A stretch of DNA of 64,000 nucleotides, taken from contig JADCHX010000001.1 of the NCBI GenBank assembly GCA_020248265.1, positions 62,001 to 126,000 of the forward strand, written 5' to 3'. Made by a program: the position numbers and the translations under genes. The notes under the pieces were generated by a model. It did not search any database, had not been told where the DNA came from, and was given only the letters and a program-made list of their open reading frames with translations. The DNA is from Rhodocyclaceae bacterium. Lineage in GTDB: Bacteria > Pseudomonadota > Gammaproteobacteria > Burkholderiales > CAIKXV01. Shown here piece after piece: positions 50,411 through 59,377 of this stretch; position 1 is the stretch's first letter; every line of letters begins with the position of its first letter.

Positions 50411-51389
50411 CACCCCGACCGCATCCTCCAGTGCAGCGCGCCAGGGCCTCGCTGCCCTGTGCCTGCTGCTGCCGCTGGCGGCCGCCGCGCAGCCCTTCCC
50501 GTCCAAGCCGATCCGGCTCATCGTCGCCTATCCCGCGGGGGGGCCGAACGACCTGTCGGCGCGCACGTTCGGGCAGAAGGTGGCCGACCTGCTCGGCCAG
50601 CCGGTGATCGTCGAAAACCGCGCTGGCGCCGCAGGCAACATCGGTTCGCAGTTCGTCGCTCGCTCGCCGGCCGATGGCTACACGCTGCTCAACGGCGCCA
50701 GTGCGTTGACCATCGCTCCGGCGCTCAGCCGCAACCTCGGCTACGAAGTCGCGAAGGATTTCGCGCCGGTAGGCCTGACCGCGATCAGCTCGTTCGTGCT
50801 CGCGGTGCATCCCTCGGTGCCGGCCACCTCGATCCGCGAACTGCTGGCGCTGGCGCGCAAGCGGCCGGGCGGCCTGAACTATGCCTCGTCTGGCGTGGGC
50901 GCCCCGCCGCACCTTGCCGGCGAACTGCTGAAGACCATGGCCGGCGTGGACATCCTGCACGTACCGTACAAGGGCGTGGGCCAGTCGATCGGCGACCTGG
51001 TCGGCGGCCAGGTGGACATGATGTTCACCAGCCCGCCAAACGCGGTTCCGCATGTGAAGCAGGGTCGGCTGCGCGCGCTCGCGGTCTCCACCGCGCGCCG
51101 TTCAGCGCTGCTGCCTGAAGTGCCGACCATCGCCGAGTCAGGCCTGAAGGGCTTCGACATCGGCACCTGGTTCGGCTGGCTGGCACCGGCCGGTACGCCA
51201 CCGGAGATCGTCAACCGTCTCAACGGTGCGCTGGCCGCCGCCGAGAAGATGCCGGACCTGCGCGAGCGGCTGGTGAGCCAGGGCATGGACCCCACCCACA
51301 CCACGCCGGCCGCGTTCGCGGCGCTGATCCGCAGCGAACTGGCCAAGTTCGCGGGCATCGTCGAGCGGGCGAAGATCCCGCCGGAGTGA
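50400..51389 (+). CDS. Bug/TctC-family solute-binding protein
   Basis: 329 aa. ATG 50400 with AGGAG 8 nt upstream, inside the end of the reductase gene. Signal GLAALCLLLPLAAAAQ, then PFPSKPIRLIVAYPAGGPND. NRAGAAGNIGSQFVARSPAD and HVPYKGVGQSIGDLVGGQVD. The overlap suggests one operon with the reductase. A second Bug gene follows after 146 bp. Confidence 0.94.
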   Translation: MTGDTPTASSSAARQGLAALCLLLPLAAAAQPFPSKPIRLIVAYPAGGPNDLSARTFGQKVADLLGQPVIVENRAGAAGNIGSQFVARSPADGYTLLNGASALTIAPALSRNLGYEVAKDFAPVGLTAISSFVLAVHPSVPATSIRELLALARKRPGGLNYASSGVGAPPHLAGELLKTMAGVDILHVPYKGVGQSIGDLVGGQVDMMFTSPPNAVPHVKQGRLRALAVSTARRSALLPEVPTIAESGLKGFDIGTWFGWLAPAGTPPEIVNRLNGALAAAEKMPDLRERLVSQGMDPTHTTPAAFAALIRSELAKFAGIVERAKIPPE

Positions 51390-51535
51390 TCAGCCGGCCG
51401 CCCGCGCGCTGCACGAGCATTCGTGCTCCGTGCCGACGTGATCTCCGATGCGGCGGCGCACGATGGACTGTCCAACTGCCACCCGGCACATCCTGCTAGA
51501 TTCAGGGCTGGATCTCGGCCTTGGAGGAGGATGGG

Positions 51536-52528
51536 ATGCAATCCTTTCGTACACGGGCGACGAAGCAGCATGGCTTCGCCCCGGCAATCGTGAAGGGCTG
51601 CCTGATGGCAGCCGCGCTATGCGCACCGGCAGTGGCCCTGTCTCAGGCCTATCCCAGCCGGCCGCTGCGCTTCGTCACCGGCGGCGGTCCGGATGCGCTC
51701 GCGCGCATCCTCGGTCCGAAGCTGAACGAGGCCTGGGGCCAGCCGGTGATCGTGGAAGAGCGCGGTGGTGCGGGAGGGATGCTCTCGGCCGAAGTGGTCG
51801 CCAAGTCGAACCCGGACGGCCATACGCTGCTGCTGGCCACCGGCACGCACACGATCAATCCGAACTTCTACAAGCTGTCCTACGACATGGCGAAGGACTT
51901 CGCCCCGGTCAGCCTGCTCGGTACCATCCCCTTCGTGCTGAACGTGCATCCGTCGCTGCCGGTAAAGTCGGTGGACGACCTGGTCCGGCTGGCGAAGTCG
52001 AAGCCAGGAGTCCTCAACTACGGGTCGGGTGGCAACGGCTCGCCCGGCCACCTGATCGCCGAGATGTTCATCGGGCGCACCGGCGCGAAGATGCTGCATG
52101 TGCCGTACAAGACGGTCGCCGGCGGCGTCACCGCGCTGGTCGCCGACCAGGTGCAGGTCAACTTCGTGGTCGGGCCGTCAGCGGTGCCGCAGATCACCGC
52201 CGGCCGCATCCGTCCGCTCGCGGTGACAACCTCCACGCGCTCGCGCGCGCTGCCCGACCTGCCGACGATGGCCGAGAGCGGCCTGCCGGGTTTCGATGCG
52301 CCAGCCTGGAACGGGGTGCTCGTTGCAGCCCGGACACCGGCACCGATCATCGCGAAGCTCAACGGCGAGATCCTGCATGCACTGAAGATGCCCGACGTGC
52401 TGGAGCGGATGGCCGCCCTCAGCTTCGAGCCGGTCGGCAGCACGCCCGCCGCGTTCGGCGTGTTCCTGAGTGAGGAGTTGGTGAAGTGGGCGAAGGTGGC
52501 GAAGGAGGCCGGCGCGCGCGCCGACTGA
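51536..52528 (+). CDS. Bug/TctC-family solute-binding protein, short-loop variant
   Basis: 330 aa. ATG 51536 has GGAGGAGG (an ATG 15 nt earlier is inside this site). MAAALCAPAVALSQAYPSRP ends the signal. The first ligand loop is shortened: LRFVTGGGPDALARILG, where relatives have RxVVPFxPGGxxDxxAR, a loss of about five residues. Then EERGGAGGMLSAEVVAKSNP and HVPYKTVAGGVTALVADQVQ. It shares the short loop with the protein at 60389, so the pair may bind related ligands. Confidence 0.93.
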   Translation: MQSFRTRATKQHGFAPAIVKGCLMAAALCAPAVALSQAYPSRPLRFVTGGGPDALARILGPKLNEAWGQPVIVEERGGAGGMLSAEVVAKSNPDGHTLLLATGTHTINPNFYKLSYDMAKDFAPVSLLGTIPFVLNVHPSLPVKSVDDLVRLAKSKPGVLNYGSGGNGSPGHLIAEMFIGRTGAKMLHVPYKTVAGGVTALVADQVQVNFVVGPSAVPQITAGRIRPLAVTTSTRSRALPDLPTMAESGLPGFDAPAWNGVLVAARTPAPIIAKLNGEILHALKMPDVLERMAALSFEPVGSTPAAFGVFLSEELVKWAKVAKEAGARAD

Positions 52529-52555
52529 GCCGGCCCGCGCCTGCCGCTGCGCCCG

Positions 52556-53608
52556 CTACTCGACCTTCGCCCCTGAGGCGCGCACCGCCGCGGCCCACTT
52601 CGCCACCTCGGCCTTGAGCAGCTGCGCGAACTCGGCCGCCGTGCTGCCGATCGGCTCGGCGCCGAGCGACGACAGCCGCTCGCGCATGCCGTCGCTGCGC
52701 ATGAGGGCACCAACATCCCCGCTCATCCGCGCGACGATCGGCGCGGGCGTGCCCGCAGGGAACAGCAGCCCGTACCAGCCGATCACCTCGAACCCGGGCA
52801 GCGCCTCGCCGATCGGCGGCAGGTCAGGCACCATCGCCGAGCGCTTCGCACTGCTCACGCCGAGCGCACGCAGCTTGCCGTTGCGTACGAACGGCAGCGC
52901 GGCCGGCACCACCGAGAACACCAGCTGCACCTGGCCACCGACCAGGTCGGTGAGCGCCGGGGTCACGCCCTTGTACGGCACATGCACCAGGTCCAGCTTC
53001 GCCATCGAGCGGAAGATCTCGGCCGACAGGTGGGTCGGCGTGCCGCTGCCGCCGGAACCGTAGTGCAGCTGGCCCGGCTTCGCGCGTGCGAGCGCCACCA
53101 GCTCCTTCACGCTCGCCACCGGCTGCGATGCATTGACCACCAGCACGTACGGCGTGCTCGCCACCAGCGACACCGGCGCGAAGTCGCGCAGCAGGTTGTA
53201 GTTGAGCTTCGGGTACAGCGCGACCGCGATCGGCTGGCTCGCGGTGGCCATCAGCACGGTATAGCCGTCGGCCGGTGCGCGCGCGGCGATCTCCGCGCCG
53301 ACGTTGCCACCCGCCCCGGTGCGGTTGTCGACCACCAGCGACTCGCCCCAGCGCTCGCCCAGGTGCTGCGCGACCAGGCGCGCGACGATGTCCGGCCCGG
53401 AGGCGGGCGTGCTGGCGACGATCACCCGGATCGGCTTCACCGGATAGCGCGGGCCCGGAGGCGCATCGGCCGCAAAGGCGCCGGCCGCGAAGGCGCCGAC
53501 CCAGGCGGCCGCCGCAGCGGCGGCCGCGGCAGGCAGTGCGCGCACCGGCGCCGGCCGTACCATCACGAACCGGCCGGGGCGTCCCGCGTCCCCCTGCGGT
53601 GCACGCAT
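52556..53608 (-). CDS. Bug/TctC-family solute-binding protein
   Basis: 350 aa from ATG 53608, 1 nt after the upstream cupin stop (TGAGATG), so coupled translation is likely; ATG 53563 is an alternative. Signal ALPAAAAAAAAAWVGAFAAG, then RYPVKPIRVIVASTPASGPD. The loop has ASGPD for PGGxxD, then DNRTGAGGNVGAEIAARAPA and HVPYKGVTPALTDLVGGQVQ. Last gene of the minus-strand cupin-cupin-Bug operon. Confidence 0.92.
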   Translation of the reverse strand: MRAPQGDAGRPGRFVMVRPAPVRALPAAAAAAAAAWVGAFAAGAFAADAPPGPRYPVKPIRVIVASTPASGPDIVARLVAQHLGERWGESLVVDNRTGAGGNVGAEIAARAPADGYTVLMATASQPIAVALYPKLNYNLLRDFAPVSLVASTPYVLVVNASQPVASVKELVALARAKPGQLHYGSGGSGTPTHLSAEIFRSMAKLDLVHVPYKGVTPALTDLVGGQVQLVFSVVPAALPFVRNGKLRALGVSSAKRSAMVPDLPPIGEALPGFEVIGWYGLLFPAGTPAPIVARMSGDVGALMRSDGMRERLSSLGAEPIGSTAAEFAQLLKAEVAKWAAAVRASGAKVE

Positions 53609-53609
53609 C

Positions 53610-54188
53610 TCACCACACTCCGTCGTGCGACGAGAAGGCCACCAGGCACGGCTTGCCCGAACGGTTGCTCCAGGCATGGTTGGTCCCGCGCTGCACGACG
53701 GTGTCGCCCGCCTTGAGGTGTACCTCGGCGGTGTCGAGCACCAGCGTGATCTCGCCTTCGATCACCAGGCAGAAGTCGAGCGTGCGCGTGCGCTGCATGT
53801 AGGGATGCGGCGCGCCGGCGTTGCCGGTGGCCGCCTGCGGCGAGCCCATCGACTCGAAGAAGGCCTGGACGTCGCGCGCGGACACCCGCCCGGACCAGCT
53901 GTCGTCCGGCGGAAAGGTGACCATGCGGCACAGTGACCCGCCGGGCGGCGGCTCGATCGTGTGCGGGGAATCCAGCGTCTCGGTGATCGCGACGCCGCCG
54001 ACCTTCATGCGTGAGGGCGTGCGATCGGTGACCCAGACACGGGTCGACTCGAAGCCCGGGCGCGCCGGGTCGACGTGCACCAGCGCGACGGGCGCATCCG
54101 ACACGGCCAGGGATTTCCCCTGTGCGTCGTCGAGGCAGACGATACGGCGGATCGGGCGGGAAGCATTTGCAGCAGCAGTGGTGGCCAT
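53610..54188 (-). CDS. Cupin-domain protein, copy A
   Basis: 192 aa. RPIRRIVCLDDAQGKSLAVS starts it and MQRTRTLDFCLVIEGEITLV with VHLKAGDTVVQRGTNHAWSN forms the C-terminal cupin. Related to the gene at 54205, with which it shares the N-terminal DAQG strand and the C-terminal cupin. Single metal site expected near the TNHAWS His. Probably an isomerase, decarboxylase or dioxygenase accessory. Confidence 0.83.
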   Translation of the reverse strand: MATTAAANASRPIRRIVCLDDAQGKSLAVSDAPVALVHVDPARPGFESTRVWVTDRTPSRMKVGGVAITETLDSPHTIEPPPGGSLCRMVTFPPDDSWSGRVSARDVQAFFESMGSPQAATGNAGAPHPYMQRTRTLDFCLVIEGEITLVLDTAEVHLKAGDTVVQRGTNHAWSNRSGKPCLVAFSSHDGVW

Positions 54189-54204
54189 GGTGTCTTCGTC
54201 CCGA

Positions 54205-54765
54205 TCAGTCTTCGTACTTCGCGCCCATCATCATGAAGGCCATCAGGCTGCCTTCATTCGGATTGCACCAGCCGTGCCAGTTGCCGAGTTGGACGACGAC
54301 ATCGCCGGGCAGCATCGTGTACGTGCCATGGTCGAGCAGCAGCACGCGCTCGCCTTCGAGCATGATCCCGTAGTCGACGGTCTCCGACTTGTGCACAGGC
54401 GAGGAGAACGCGTTCGCACCGCCCTTGTCCCAGGTGCCGCCATGGCGCTGCCGCGGCTCGTGCAGCGGGATCGCGGTGTCGTCCTTCGACACGTCGTAGC
54501 CGGGCGGCTTCGGCGGCGACTGCACGATACGCAGGTGGCCACCGGTCTCGGGCGGCTCGAAGCTGAACGGCAGCCGGCCGTCGTCGCGCTCGCCCGAAAG
54601 CGGCACCGGGCATTCGCGATAGACCCAGAGATCGGTCATGCAGGTACCGGGGCGGATCGCGCCGGGGTTCACGTTTGGTGCATCGCTGTCGTACAGCACG
54701 CAGGACCGGCCCTGCGCGTCGTTGCCGGTGACAACCCGGCGGACCGGCTTGATCGCGGTGCTCAT
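54205..54765 (-). CDS. Cupin-domain protein, copy B
   Basis: 186 aa. KPVRRVVTGNDAQGRSCVLY, then HKSETVDYGIMLEGERVLLL and YTMLPGDVVVQLGNWHGWCN (C-terminal cupin, matching copy A). The central part has PFSFEPPETGGHLRIVQSPP, not in copy A in detail. AGGAG before ATG 54765. Copies A and B are 16 nt apart and may work in series or as a hetero-oligomer. Upstream, after about 106 bp, lies the regulator gene on the same strand. Confidence 0.83.
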   Translation of the reverse strand: MSTAIKPVRRVVTGNDAQGRSCVLYDSDAPNVNPGAIRPGTCMTDLWVYRECPVPLSGERDDGRLPFSFEPPETGGHLRIVQSPPKPPGYDVSKDDTAIPLHEPRQRHGGTWDKGGANAFSSPVHKSETVDYGIMLEGERVLLLDHGTYTMLPGDVVVQLGNWHGWCNPNEGSLMAFMMMGAKYED

Positions 54766-54871
54766 CGGTATTCTCCTCCCTCGGGGATGGTGCGGCGCTG
54801 TTTGCACGCGCTTCGCTTGCCGCCATCATGCCATCGTCTCCGACAGGACGCCTGATTCAGGCTGCGCCGGC

Positions 54872-55804
54872 TCAGGATGCGGGCAGTCCTTCCCGCATCC
54901 GTTGCTCGATGGTCGCGCGGTCCCACTGCGGCGCGACCATCGCGACGAAATCGTAAAGTGCGCCCTGCAGCCAGGTGCCGCGCCGCAGCTCGATCTGGGT
55001 GATCGACGGCGGGAACAGGTGCCTCGCGTCGAGGGCGCGCAGCCCGCGGTCGCGCGCCGCCTCGAACGCGATCGACGGCAGGATCGCGATGCCCAGGCCG
55101 AGCTCGACATACGACTTGATCACGTCGGCATCGGTCGCGCTCAGCACCACGTCAGGCGTAATGCCCGCGTCATCGAACGCCCGCAGCACCGACGAGCCGC
55201 CGATGTAGCTCTGGTCGAGAGTCAGGATCGGGAACGCACTGACCCGCTTCAGCGTCGGTCGCCGTACCTCTGCCAGTGCATGCCCGGCCGGCACGATGAT
55301 GCTGCGCTCGAGTCGGGCGCAGTCGAGCATCAACAGGTCGGCGACCGGCTCCGGCGGTTCGGAGGTGATGCCGACATCGGCTTCGCCGCCGGCGACCCAT
55401 TGTGCGATCTGCGTCGGACTGCCCTGGCGCAGCGCCAGCTGCACGTCGGGATGGCGGCGGATGAATCGCCCGATCACCCCGCGCAGCACGTAACGAGCAT
55501 GGATGTGGGTGGTCGCAAGCACCAGCCGCTTCTTCGCGTGCTGGAACTCCTCGGCGATCCGGCGCACGTTCTGTGCGTCCTCGATCATGCGCCGTGCGGT
55601 GGCCAGGATCTCCAGCCCGGGCGCGGTAAAGCCCTCGATGCGGTTGCCGCGGCGACGCAGCAGCTGTACTCCCAGCTCCTCCTCGAGCAGGCGCACCTGC
55701 TTGCTGATGCCTGGCTGCGAGGTATGCAGGGCGGCCGCGGCGCGCGAGATGTTGAAGCCAGCCTCTGCTATGCCGCACACATAACGGAGCTGCCTGAGGT
55801 TCAT
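54872..55804 (-). CDS. LysR-family transcriptional regulator (CysB/Cbl-like)
   Basis: 310 aa. N-terminal winged HTH: MNLRQLRYVCGIAEAGFNIS, RAAAALHTSQPGISKQVRLL, LEEELGVQLLRRRGNRIEGF. The start NLRQLRYVxxIAExxFNxS resembles the CysB/Cbl branch rather than generic LTTRs. The effector domain follows (ATTHIHARYVLRGVIGRFIR, VADVG-type GEADVGITSE). Divergent from the cupin operon at 55917, whose gap holds dyads, so it probably controls that operon and perhaps the cupin A/B-Bug genes behind it. Confidence 0.93.
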   Translation of the reverse strand: MNLRQLRYVCGIAEAGFNISRAAAALHTSQPGISKQVRLLEEELGVQLLRRRGNRIEGFTAPGLEILATARRMIEDAQNVRRIAEEFQHAKKRLVLATTHIHARYVLRGVIGRFIRRHPDVQLALRQGSPTQIAQWVAGGEADVGITSEPPEPVADLLMLDCARLERSIIVPAGHALAEVRRPTLKRVSAFPILTLDQSYIGGSSVLRAFDDAGITPDVVLSATDADVIKSYVELGLGIAILPSIAFEAARDRGLRALDARHLFPPSITQIELRRGTWLQGALYDFVAMVAPQWDRATIEQRMREGLPAS

Positions 55805-55916
55805 TTTGCGATAACCTTCTGGTATCGAATGATTCGGAAATATTCTTTTCGATCATAGCGGGATCGGCGTAAAGTCGTGCGCAGGCGGCCTGCAGGGCAG
55901 GCACGGAGGAGGACAC
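55805..55916. promoter_or_regulatory. Divergent control region between LysR gene and catabolic operon
   Basis: 112-bp gap, visibly more AT-rich than its surroundings. It contains GAATGATTC (55828-55836), a 9-bp palindrome, inside a larger TCGAA...TTCGA arrangement (55825-55852), and ATAACCTTCTGGTAT (55811-55825), an imperfect dyad. These are candidate LysR-type sites; position and spacing fit a regulator bound between divergent promoters. Confidence 0.5.
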
Positions 55917-56663
55917 ATGCCGGCAAACGGACCGGATGCGCACGCGGACGACCCCGCGTCGGCGCACTCGCATCGGGGCATCCATCTGTCGCGGGTGGCG
56001 ACGATCATGTGGGAAGATCGCATCAACGTGGACAACTGGCCGAGCCAGGCTGGCATGTACCATAACGACCGGGCCAACGCGTTCACGCTGCGCCTCATCA
56101 ATTATCCGTTCGGCTCGACCGAGCCGCGCCATGTGCACGCCGGATCGCACGCAACCACCGTCCTGCGCGGCAAGGCGATCGTAGACGGCCTCACCCTCGG
56201 TCCGCTCGACGTGATCCTCGGGCCTTCGAACGAACCGCACGGCCCGCTGCACTACCCGGAAGGCTGCAAGCTGCTGAGCGCCTTCCAGGGCAGCTACTAT
56301 CACAGCGAAGTGCAGCAGTTGTCGGGCGAACCGCAGTACCGGCTGATCCAGTCCGCAGCGCTCGACTGGCACGACGATCCTGCCCGCGGCTGCCGCGTGA
56401 AGACCCTCGTCGACCACGGGCTGGGCCGGCTCCTGGTCGAGGTGGGCGAGTTCCGGGCCGGCACTGCGCTGGAACTGCCGGCACCGCGTCCGACACAGGC
56501 GCTGCTGGTGATCGAAGGCTCGGTGGTGGTCGCCGCGGGCACCGCTGCCCCGGTTCAGCCACCGCTCGGCGAGTGGGATTTCATCTACCTGGACGACCGC
56601 GGCGACGATGCACTGCTCCGATTCGCGGAAGCGACGACGCTGCTGATGCTGACGCTACGCTGA
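55917..56663 (+). CDS. Cupin-fold protein, probably bicupin
   Basis: 248 aa. First half: TLRLINYPFGSTEPRHVHAG (metal His pair), DVILGPSNEPHGPLHYPEG. Second half: LLVEVGEFRAGTALELPAPR, ALLVIEGSVVVAAGTA, EWDFIYLDDRGDDALLRFAE, a second cupin without the metal His residues. GGAGGAGG before ATG 55917. First gene of the long plus-strand catabolic operon, 23 nt before the thiamine-diphosphate enzyme. Confidence 0.82.
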   Translation: MPANGPDAHADDPASAHSHRGIHLSRVATIMWEDRINVDNWPSQAGMYHNDRANAFTLRLINYPFGSTEPRHVHAGSHATTVLRGKAIVDGLTLGPLDVILGPSNEPHGPLHYPEGCKLLSAFQGSYYHSEVQQLSGEPQYRLIQSAALDWHDDPARGCRVKTLVDHGLGRLLVEVGEFRAGTALELPAPRPTQALLVIEGSVVVAAGTAAPVQPPLGEWDFIYLDDRGDDALLRFAEATTLLMLTLR

Positions 56664-56686
56664 AGCTGCATACAAGGAGACACACG

Positions 56687-58387
56687 ATGGCCAGACAGAC
56701 CGGCGCACGCTTCATCGCGCAGACGATCAACGACTATGGCGTGACGCACGTGTTCCTGGTGCCGGCCATACTGCTCAAGGCCTGCGCCGAGATGGAGCCG
56801 TTCGGCATCACGCGCGTGGTCGCCCATGGCGAGAAATCCACCGCCTACATGGCCGACGGCTATGCGCGGGCCTCCGGGCGCCCCGGCGTCTGCTTCGCGC
56901 AGCACATCGGCGGCTCGAACCTCGCCGCCGGCCTGCGCGACGCATACCTCGCCGGATCACCGGTGTTCGCGGTGACCGGCGGCCCGATCACCGCCACCCG
57001 GTATCGGCATGCCTACCAGGACCTCGAACACTTCAGCCAGTTCGACCCGACCACGAAGTTCAACGCGCGCGTCGACGACATCACCCGGCTGGCCGACCTG
57101 ATGCAGACGGCGATGCGCGAAGCGGTCACCGGCGCGCCGGGCCCCGTGCACCTGGAGATCCGCGGCCACCATGCCGAGCTCACTCTGGCCGAGACCGACT
57201 TCCCGGACACGCTGGACCTGCGCTGGACGTCGGTGCCGCCGTTCAGGCCAGCCGCCGATCCGGCCGCGGTGCAGGCGGCGCTGGCCGCGCTGGCATCGGC
57301 AGAACGGCCGGTGATCGTGGCCGGTGGTGGCGTGGCCTGGTCCGGCGCACAGGCCGAAGTGGTCGAGCTGGCCGAGCGGCTGTCGATCCCGGTCGCGACC
57401 TCGCTCAACGCGAAGGGCACGATCGTCGAGACCCATCCCCTCGCGGTCGGCGTCTGCGGGGCCTACTCCCGCGCCTGTGCCAACCAGGCGGTGGCTGGCG
57501 CCGACGTCGTGCTGTTCATCGGCAGCAAGACCGGCGGCCAGGTCACCACCGGGTGGAAGGTGCCGAAGCCCGGTACCCGCATCATCCACCTGGACATCAA
57601 TCCGGCCGAGATGGGCCGCAACTACCCGACCGAGGTAGCGCTGGTCGGCGACGCACGCACCGTGCTGCGCCAGCTGCTCGATGCCTCGACCGGTTCGAAG
57701 GCGCCCGCCTCGCGCGCCGCCTGGCTTGGGCAGGTCAAGACGTTGATCGACGAATGGCGCGCCAGCCTGCAGTCGCTGATGGATTCGGATGCCGTGCCGA
57801 TGCGGCCGGAACGCCTGTGCCGCGAGATCGAGGCGGCGCTGCCGGCCGGCGGCGTGCTGGTCTCCGACACCGGTCACTCCGGCATCTGGACCGGCGCACT
57901 GGTCGAGTTCACGAAGCCGGGCCAGCGGATGATCCGCTGCGCGGGCTCGCTCGGCTGGGCGCTGCCCGGCGCGATCGGCGTCAAGTGTGCACTGCCCGAA
58001 ACCCCGGTGATCGCCTTCGCTGGCGACGGCGGCTTCTATTACCACATGGCCGAGCTCGAGACCGCAGCGCGCTACGGGATCAACTTCATCATGGTGGTGA
58101 ACAACAACAGCTCGCTCAACCAGGAGATTCCGCTGATCGACGACGCCTACGCGAAGAAGCCGACCGAAGGGTCGCGCGACCTGTGGGGCTTCCGCGACGT
58201 GAACTTCGCGGCCATCGCCGAACAGATGGGCTGCCTCGGCATCCGGGTCGAGCGTCCGGACGAACTGCACGGTGCATTCGCGAAGGCACTGTCCGCGGGA
58301 CGCCCGGTCGTGATCGACGTGGTCACCGACCACCGGGCGATGGCACCGAAGGCGTGGACCGGCACCGCCGGTGGCGGAGGCCACTGA
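56687..58387 (+). CDS. Thiamine-diphosphate-dependent enzyme (acetolactate-synthase-like)
   Basis: 566 aa with the N (Pyr), middle and C (PP) domains of the family. GVTHVFLVPAILLKACAEME, then AHGEKSTAYMADGYARASGR with the activating Glu49; AERPVIVAGGGVAWSG starts the middle domain; AGDGGFYYHMAELETAARYG (GDG at 446-448) and MVVNNNSSL (472-474) form the TPP/Mg motif. Carboligase, decarboxylase or C-C hydrolase activity is possible. ATG 56687 with AAGGAGA. Together with cupin and SMP-30 neighbours it fits cleavage of a diketo- or 2-oxo-acid. Confidence 0.93.
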   Translation: MARQTGARFIAQTINDYGVTHVFLVPAILLKACAEMEPFGITRVVAHGEKSTAYMADGYARASGRPGVCFAQHIGGSNLAAGLRDAYLAGSPVFAVTGGPITATRYRHAYQDLEHFSQFDPTTKFNARVDDITRLADLMQTAMREAVTGAPGPVHLEIRGHHAELTLAETDFPDTLDLRWTSVPPFRPAADPAAVQAALAALASAERPVIVAGGGVAWSGAQAEVVELAERLSIPVATSLNAKGTIVETHPLAVGVCGAYSRACANQAVAGADVVLFIGSKTGGQVTTGWKVPKPGTRIIHLDINPAEMGRNYPTEVALVGDARTVLRQLLDASTGSKAPASRAAWLGQVKTLIDEWRASLQSLMDSDAVPMRPERLCREIEAALPAGGVLVSDTGHSGIWTGALVEFTKPGQRMIRCAGSLGWALPGAIGVKCALPETPVIAFAGDGGFYYHMAELETAARYGINFIMVVNNNSSLNQEIPLIDDAYAKKPTEGSRDLWGFRDVNFAAIAEQMGCLGIRVERPDELHGAFAKALSAGRPVVIDVVTDHRAMAPKAWTGTAGGGGH

Positions 58388-58445
58388 GCGTAACCGCCAC
58401 GCAGCACCGATCGAGCGAATGCAGCAGCAGACAGAAAGGAAGGTC

Positions 58446-59348
58446 ATGGCACTGGAAATCGATACCGCCGCGGCAGGCTTCGAACGCCTGGTCGACCCGG
58501 CGGCCTCATTCGACCGGATCGCGCACGGGCTGTACTTCGGCGAAGGCCCCGTATGGGACCGCCGCACGAAACAGCTGTTCTGGGTCGACATCATCGGCAA
58601 CACGATCTGGAAGTGGCAGCCGGGCGTCGGCCAGGAGGTCGTGCTGCGCCCGTCCCAGCATGCGAACGGCATGACCTTCGACCATGAAGGCCGGCTCAAT
58701 GTCGCGGGCTGGTGTTCGCGCAGCGTCTGGCGCTTCGAGAAAGACGGTACCTTCACCACGCTCGCGTCCCACTATGACGGGAAGAAGCTGAACACGCCGA
58801 ACGACATCGTGGTGCGCTCGGACGGGCAGGTCTACTGGACCGACTCGGCCGGCGGGCTGGTGATCCCCGGCATGGTGGCCGAGGACGTGCAGCGCTACCT
58901 CGACTTCCAGGGCGTGTACCGCGTCGGCAAGGCGGGTGGCCCGGCCATCCTCGCCACCGACGAGGTCAGCTATCCGAACGGGCTGGCGTTCTCCCCCGAC
59001 GAAAAGCTGCTGTACGTGAACGACACCCGGCAGGCCTACATCCGCGTGTTCGACGTGAACCCGGACGGCAGCCTGTCGAACGGACGCCGCTTCCACGACA
59101 TGACCGGCACCGAAGGCGGCGTCGCCGACGGCATGAAGTGCGACACCGAAGGCAATGTCTGGTGCACCGGCCCGGGCGGCGTGCACGTGATCGACCCGTC
59201 CGGAAAGCTGCTCGGCCGCATCTTCGTGCCCGGCCACCACTGCACCAATTTCTGCTGGGGCGGCGACGACTGGCGCACGCTGTACATGACCACCTTCACC
59301 GAGGTGTGGCGCACGCAGGTGAAGATCCCCGGCATCGCGGTCTGGTAG
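58446..59348 (+). CDS. SMP-30/gluconolactonase-like beta-propeller
   Basis: 300 aa. GLYFGEGPVWDRRTKQLFWV (metal Glu of the family), NGMTFDHEGRLNVAGWCSRS, LNTPNDIVVRSDGQVYWTDS (Asn/Asp metal site), SYPNGLAFSPDEKLLYVNDT and GGVADGMKCDTEGNVWCTGP are the propeller blades of SMP-30 lactonases. AAGGAAGG before ATG 58446. It hydrolyses a lactone in the cytoplasm; 58 nt after the TPP enzyme. Followed by a second, more distant propeller. Confidence 0.93.
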   Translation: MALEIDTAAAGFERLVDPAASFDRIAHGLYFGEGPVWDRRTKQLFWVDIIGNTIWKWQPGVGQEVVLRPSQHANGMTFDHEGRLNVAGWCSRSVWRFEKDGTFTTLASHYDGKKLNTPNDIVVRSDGQVYWTDSAGGLVIPGMVAEDVQRYLDFQGVYRVGKAGGPAILATDEVSYPNGLAFSPDEKLLYVNDTRQAYIRVFDVNPDGSLSNGRRFHDMTGTEGGVADGMKCDTEGNVWCTGPGGVHVIDPSGKLLGRIFVPGHHCTNFCWGGDDWRTLYMTTFTEVWRTQVKIPGIAVW

Positions 59349-59377
59349 CAGGCTCAGCCCTTCGAAGGAGAATCAGG

